Below, piece by piece: positions 14,979 through 17,148 of a DNA stretch of 17,148 bases (position 1 is its first letter; the number at the start of each line of letters is the position of its first letter). Location of the stretch: contig JAEXTB010000310.1 in NCBI GenBank assembly GCA_023453725.1, positions 1 to 17,148 of the forward strand, read 5' to 3'. The notes under the pieces are model-generated. The model worked only from the letters and a program-made list of their open reading frames with translations, did no database searches and was not told where the DNA came from. The translations under genes were made by a program, and so were the position numbers. The stretch is from Bacillota bacterium (lineage in GTDB: Bacteria > Bacillota > Clostridia > Christensenellales > CAG-138).

Positions 14979-15019
14979 GGTCCGATCTAGCTGCGCCGCC
15001 TTCGCGCAGCGGGAAGTTC

Positions 15020-16435
15020 TTACTTGGTGAGCTCGGGATGCTTTTCGATGACCGCGGTGTAGAAGTTTTCGAGTGCCTGTTCCTTGGTGACCTTGCCGTC
15101 AAAGTAATCCTTGAAGGCGGTCTGGAACTCTTCGGTCATGGTCTGGTCATAGGGGGAGATGTTGCTCATGTCGATCTTGGGCGCGGCTTCCGCAAAGAGG
15201 GCGATGTGGTTCTGTCCGCCCAGGAAGTCGGATTTGAAGTCGCTTGCGCCAAGCTCGTTCATGGCCTGTACGTTGTTGGTGTAGTCCTGCGTATCAACAG
15301 TGATCTGCTTGAGGGTTGCGGGATCGCAGGAGAGGGTGTACATGATGTCATGTACGAGAGACTTATTGTCCGTGCCGGCTGCGGCGCAGATCCAGGTGCC
15401 GCCCCAATAGTAGCTGGCGGGACCTTGGCAGACCGCGTAATCGCCATAGATGCCGTTGCCTACTTCAAGCTTGCCGCCCTCGGCTTCCGGGGTTGCAAGA
15501 GAGTTGCCAAGCAAGGTGAAGTTGATGCCCCAAGTGGAGTAGAAGAAGCCAAGCACTTTGCCGGCCGGGCCCTGATCCGCCTGCCATTCGGGCGCCCACA
15601 GGGAGGTCTTGTTGTTATAATTCTTATCGGTATAGAGCTTGGTCTGGTCTACCCAGCGCATCATGTTGGGATCGATGACGATCTTGTTGTTCGCATCCAC
15701 CCAAGGCGCGGAAATGTTGTTTGCAAATGTGCGATAAGCGTCGTCATAGCCGGAGAGCATCTTGTAGCCCTTAGCGGCAGCCTGCTCGGCCACGGCGTCA
15801 AACTTGTCCCAGCTGGAGAGCGCTGCCTGTACGGCAACGGGATCGTCGGTGCCAAGGACGTCTTTGGCGATGGAGCGGCGGTAAGCAAACAGGCCCGGGG
15901 TCGCCTGCCAAGTGGTGCCCTTTTGTACGCCGTTGCTGTCTGTGACGATATCACGGGTGTACTGGTACTGTCCGGCAAGATCATCCGCGGTCAGGCCAAT
16001 ATCGTTAACGACGTCGAGCGTATAGTCGGTGTTGACATATTTGAGCGCATAGTCCGCTTCAATCAGGAAGATGTCAATCTTATCGTCCGCAGCGGCGTTT
16101 TCCTGGTTGAGCAGCGCTTCATCCAGCGCATTCTGGTAAGCGTTGTCCTGGCTGGGGGTAATCACGAAATTGACCTTTACGCCTTCGGGAATGAGGCCGG
16201 GCTTTTCAAAGTAATCGGTGAAACGGGATTGGAATTCTTCATTCCAGCAATAGATGTTGAGAACTTTTCATTCTTCCGCAGCGGGTTCAGCGGGAGCCGC
16301 GGATTCTCCGGCGGGGGCGGGGGCTGTGCTGGTTTCAGCGGGGGCGGCAGGCTCCGTGGTCGGCGCGCAAGCCACAGCGGAAAGCAGCATTGCAAGTGTC
16401 AGTAACAGTGCAAGCATTTTTTTCACGGCGTTCAT
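15020..16435 (-). pseudogene. Sugar ABC transporter substrate-binding lipoprotein with in-frame TGA
   Basis: The frame starts at ATG 16435 behind a perfect AAGGAGG with 6-base spacing. It encodes a lipoprotein signal (MNAVKKMLALLLTLAMLLSAVAC, lipid-carrying C23) and a Pro/Ala/Glu-rich linker to residue 55. Codon 56 (16270-16268) is TGA. The same frame continues without shift as KVLNIYCWNEEFQSRFTDYF and on to HPELTK at 15020, a mature domain of family-1 binding-protein type with segments such as QNALDEALLN, IDIFLIEADYALKYV and SWDKFDAVAEQAAAKGYKML. The rest is intact, so only this codon breaks the gene. Possible causes are a nonsense mutation, a base error (for example GGA or CGA read as TGA) or read-through. 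Without read-through the product would be a 55-residue lipopeptide and the transporter would lack its receptor. The sugar bound is unknown. Confidence 0.85.
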
Positions 16436-16450
16436 TGTGATCCTCCTTAT

Positions 16451-16485
16451 GTTATAGCGTGTTTGGCATACGTGGTACATGCCAA
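16451..16485 (-). promoter_or_regulatory. Candidate operator and -10 box of the sugar transporter operon
   Basis: TTGGCAT (16463-16469) and ATGCCAA (16479-16485) form a perfect 7-9-7 inverted repeat. On the minus strand TATAAC (16451-16456) is a possible -10 just downstream, so the repeat covers the -35 region; no good -35 is visible. The adjacent LacI-family gene is the natural candidate to bind it. Confidence 0.6.
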
Positions 16486-16506
16486 ATCGTACAGTCCTGC
16501 GATCGT

Positions 16507-16532
16507 CGGAGGCCAAATATAGAACGCCTCCG
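16507..16532 (-). terminator. Hairpin just after the LacI-family gene
   Basis: CGGAGGC and GCCTCCG form a 7-bp stem with a 12-base loop, 4 bp after the stop of the regulator gene. There is no T-run, so termination is uncertain. Confidence 0.35.
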
Positions 16533-16536
16533 TTTG

Positions 16537-17148
16537 CTATGTGATCCGTTTTACCGATTTGCCGGGCAGCAGCCGCCCTGTGATCATGACCTGCTCGGTC
16601 ACCGCAGTCTTGGGGTTTTCTATGCGATCAATCAGGCGGCCTGCCGCCTCGCGTCCTATGCTCACCGTATCCTGCCGGACTGTCGTAAGTACGGGCTGCA
16701 TGACCTGGGAGAGATAAATTCCGTCAAACCCCGCTACGCTGATATCCTCCGGAATTCTTAAGCCCATTTCGTCGAGCACGTTGCGCCCGCCGATGAATGA
16801 GAAATCGTCCGGGTACATAATGCAGGTAGGCCTGTCCGGCAAACGAAGCAGGGCGCGGGTGGCTTCTGCGCTTGAAGCGGGATCGTGGTAAAGCGCGCGT
16901 TTGATATACGTTTCCGGAATTGTAATGCCAAATTCCTGGCAGGATCGGTAAAAGCTTGCGATACGCTTTTGGGTAACGGCTGTATCTTCTCCGTGGATAA
17001 AAGCAATTTTTCTGTGGCCCTGTTCGACAATGTAAGCAACCAGATCTCTGACGCATTGCACGTTGTTGGAAAGTATGGCCGTTTTTTCATTGAATACGTG
17101 ATCGATGGTGACGACGGGGATTTCGCTTTGCACCAGTTCCACCACAGC
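16537..17148 (-). CDS. LacI-family transcriptional regulator, N-terminus outside window
   Basis: The frame is open to the right edge, so about the last 203 residues are visible and the helix-turn-helix lies outside. They form the periplasmic-binding-like effector domain: IPVVTIDHVF, VRDLVAYIVEQGHRKIAFIHGE, a DDFSFIGGRNVLDEMGLRIPEDISVAGFDGIYLSQVMQPVLTTVRQD block, and IGREAAGRLIDRIENP. This is the standard arrangement of LacI/GalR proteins (CcpA, RbsR and similar). It lies 102 bp upstream of the binding-protein gene on the same strand, and so probably controls this uptake operon in response to its sugar. A GTG near the edge (17145) is internal rather than the true start. Confidence 0.93.
   Translation of the reverse strand, partial: AVVELVQSEIPVVTIDHVFNEKTAILSNNVQCVRDLVAYIVEQGHRKIAFIHGEDTAVTQKRIASFYRSCQEFGITIPETYIKRALYHDPASSAEATRALLRLPDRPTCIMYPDDFSFIGGRNVLDEMGLRIPEDISVAGFDGIYLSQVMQPVLTTVRQDTVSIGREAAGRLIDRIENPKTAVTEQVMITGRLLPGKSVKRIT

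Noticed and set aside
16268..16270. TGA as selenocysteine or as tryptophan
   Set aside because: Other genes in the window end in TGA, so the code is standard. The hairpin after this TGA is short and further away than in known bacterial SECIS elements, and a sugar-binding lipoprotein linker is an unlikely place for selenocysteine.
14888..16405. 505-codon open frame on the plus strand, opposite the substrate-binding protein gene
   Set aside because: It mirrors the binding-protein frame codon for codon, its end is Gly/Ser-rich because the linker opposite is Pro/Ala-rich, and it shows no family motif. The minus-strand frame has a strong RBS, lipoprotein signal and operon context.
13055..17148. 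Missing ABC ATPase as a sign of a broken operon
   Set aside because: CUT1 sugar operons in Firmicutes commonly rely on a shared ATPase encoded elsewhere, so absence here is normal.

Overview
The window looks like a Clostridia-type (Firmicutes) chromosome of moderate to high GC. The evidence is two T-box leaders, strong AGGAGG-type ribosome binding sites, TTGACA/TATAAT-like promoters, an OmpR-family regulator beside a PAS/HAMP sensor kinase, and a CUT1-type sugar transporter without its own ATPase gene. No species can be named from the sequence. Several real genes end in TGA (the radical SAM gene, and the glycosyltransferase gene at its ATGA overlap), so TGA is a stop codon here.

Region 1 (1-7301, all minus strand) is a cell-envelope block. 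In transcription order it holds a class A penicillin-binding protein, a family-4-like uracil-DNA glycosylase coupled to it by an ATGA overlap, an SH3/peptidoglycan-binding secreted protein with its own promoter, an OmpR-type response regulator, and a sensor histidine kinase cut by the left edge. A structured repeat element sits between the regulator and the kinase.

Region 2 (7302-8584, plus strand) is cysE (serine O-acetyltransferase) behind a T-box leader with a probable Cys specifier. The CysE protein has a cysteine-rich, coiled-coil C-terminal extension.

Region 3 (8640-11005, minus strand) is a two-gene operon and the most interesting part of the window. It has a radical SAM/SPASM protein, then, overlapping by 4 bp, a signal-peptide/one-TM protein whose predicted cytosolic tail carries an alternating Cys-Ala run followed by GGGRAGC. 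The promoter has a perfect 12-bp palindrome between its -35 and -10 boxes. I infer a radical-SAM enzyme acting on the Cys-rich tail of a membrane protein.

Region 4 (11085-12852, plus strand) is a stand-alone TrpB2-type tryptophan synthase beta chain behind a Trp T-box, ending in a hairpin. Downstream lies a second copy of the structured repeat found in region 1, flanked on both sides by near-identical terminator hairpins.

Region 5 (13055-17148, minus strand) is a sugar-uptake operon. It has a LacI-family regulator (N-terminus outside the window), a lipoprotein substrate-binding protein interrupted by an in-frame TGA, an intercistronic hairpin, and two MalF/MalG-type permeases that overlap by 4 bp. 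A 7-9-7 inverted repeat upstream of the binding-protein gene is a candidate operator.
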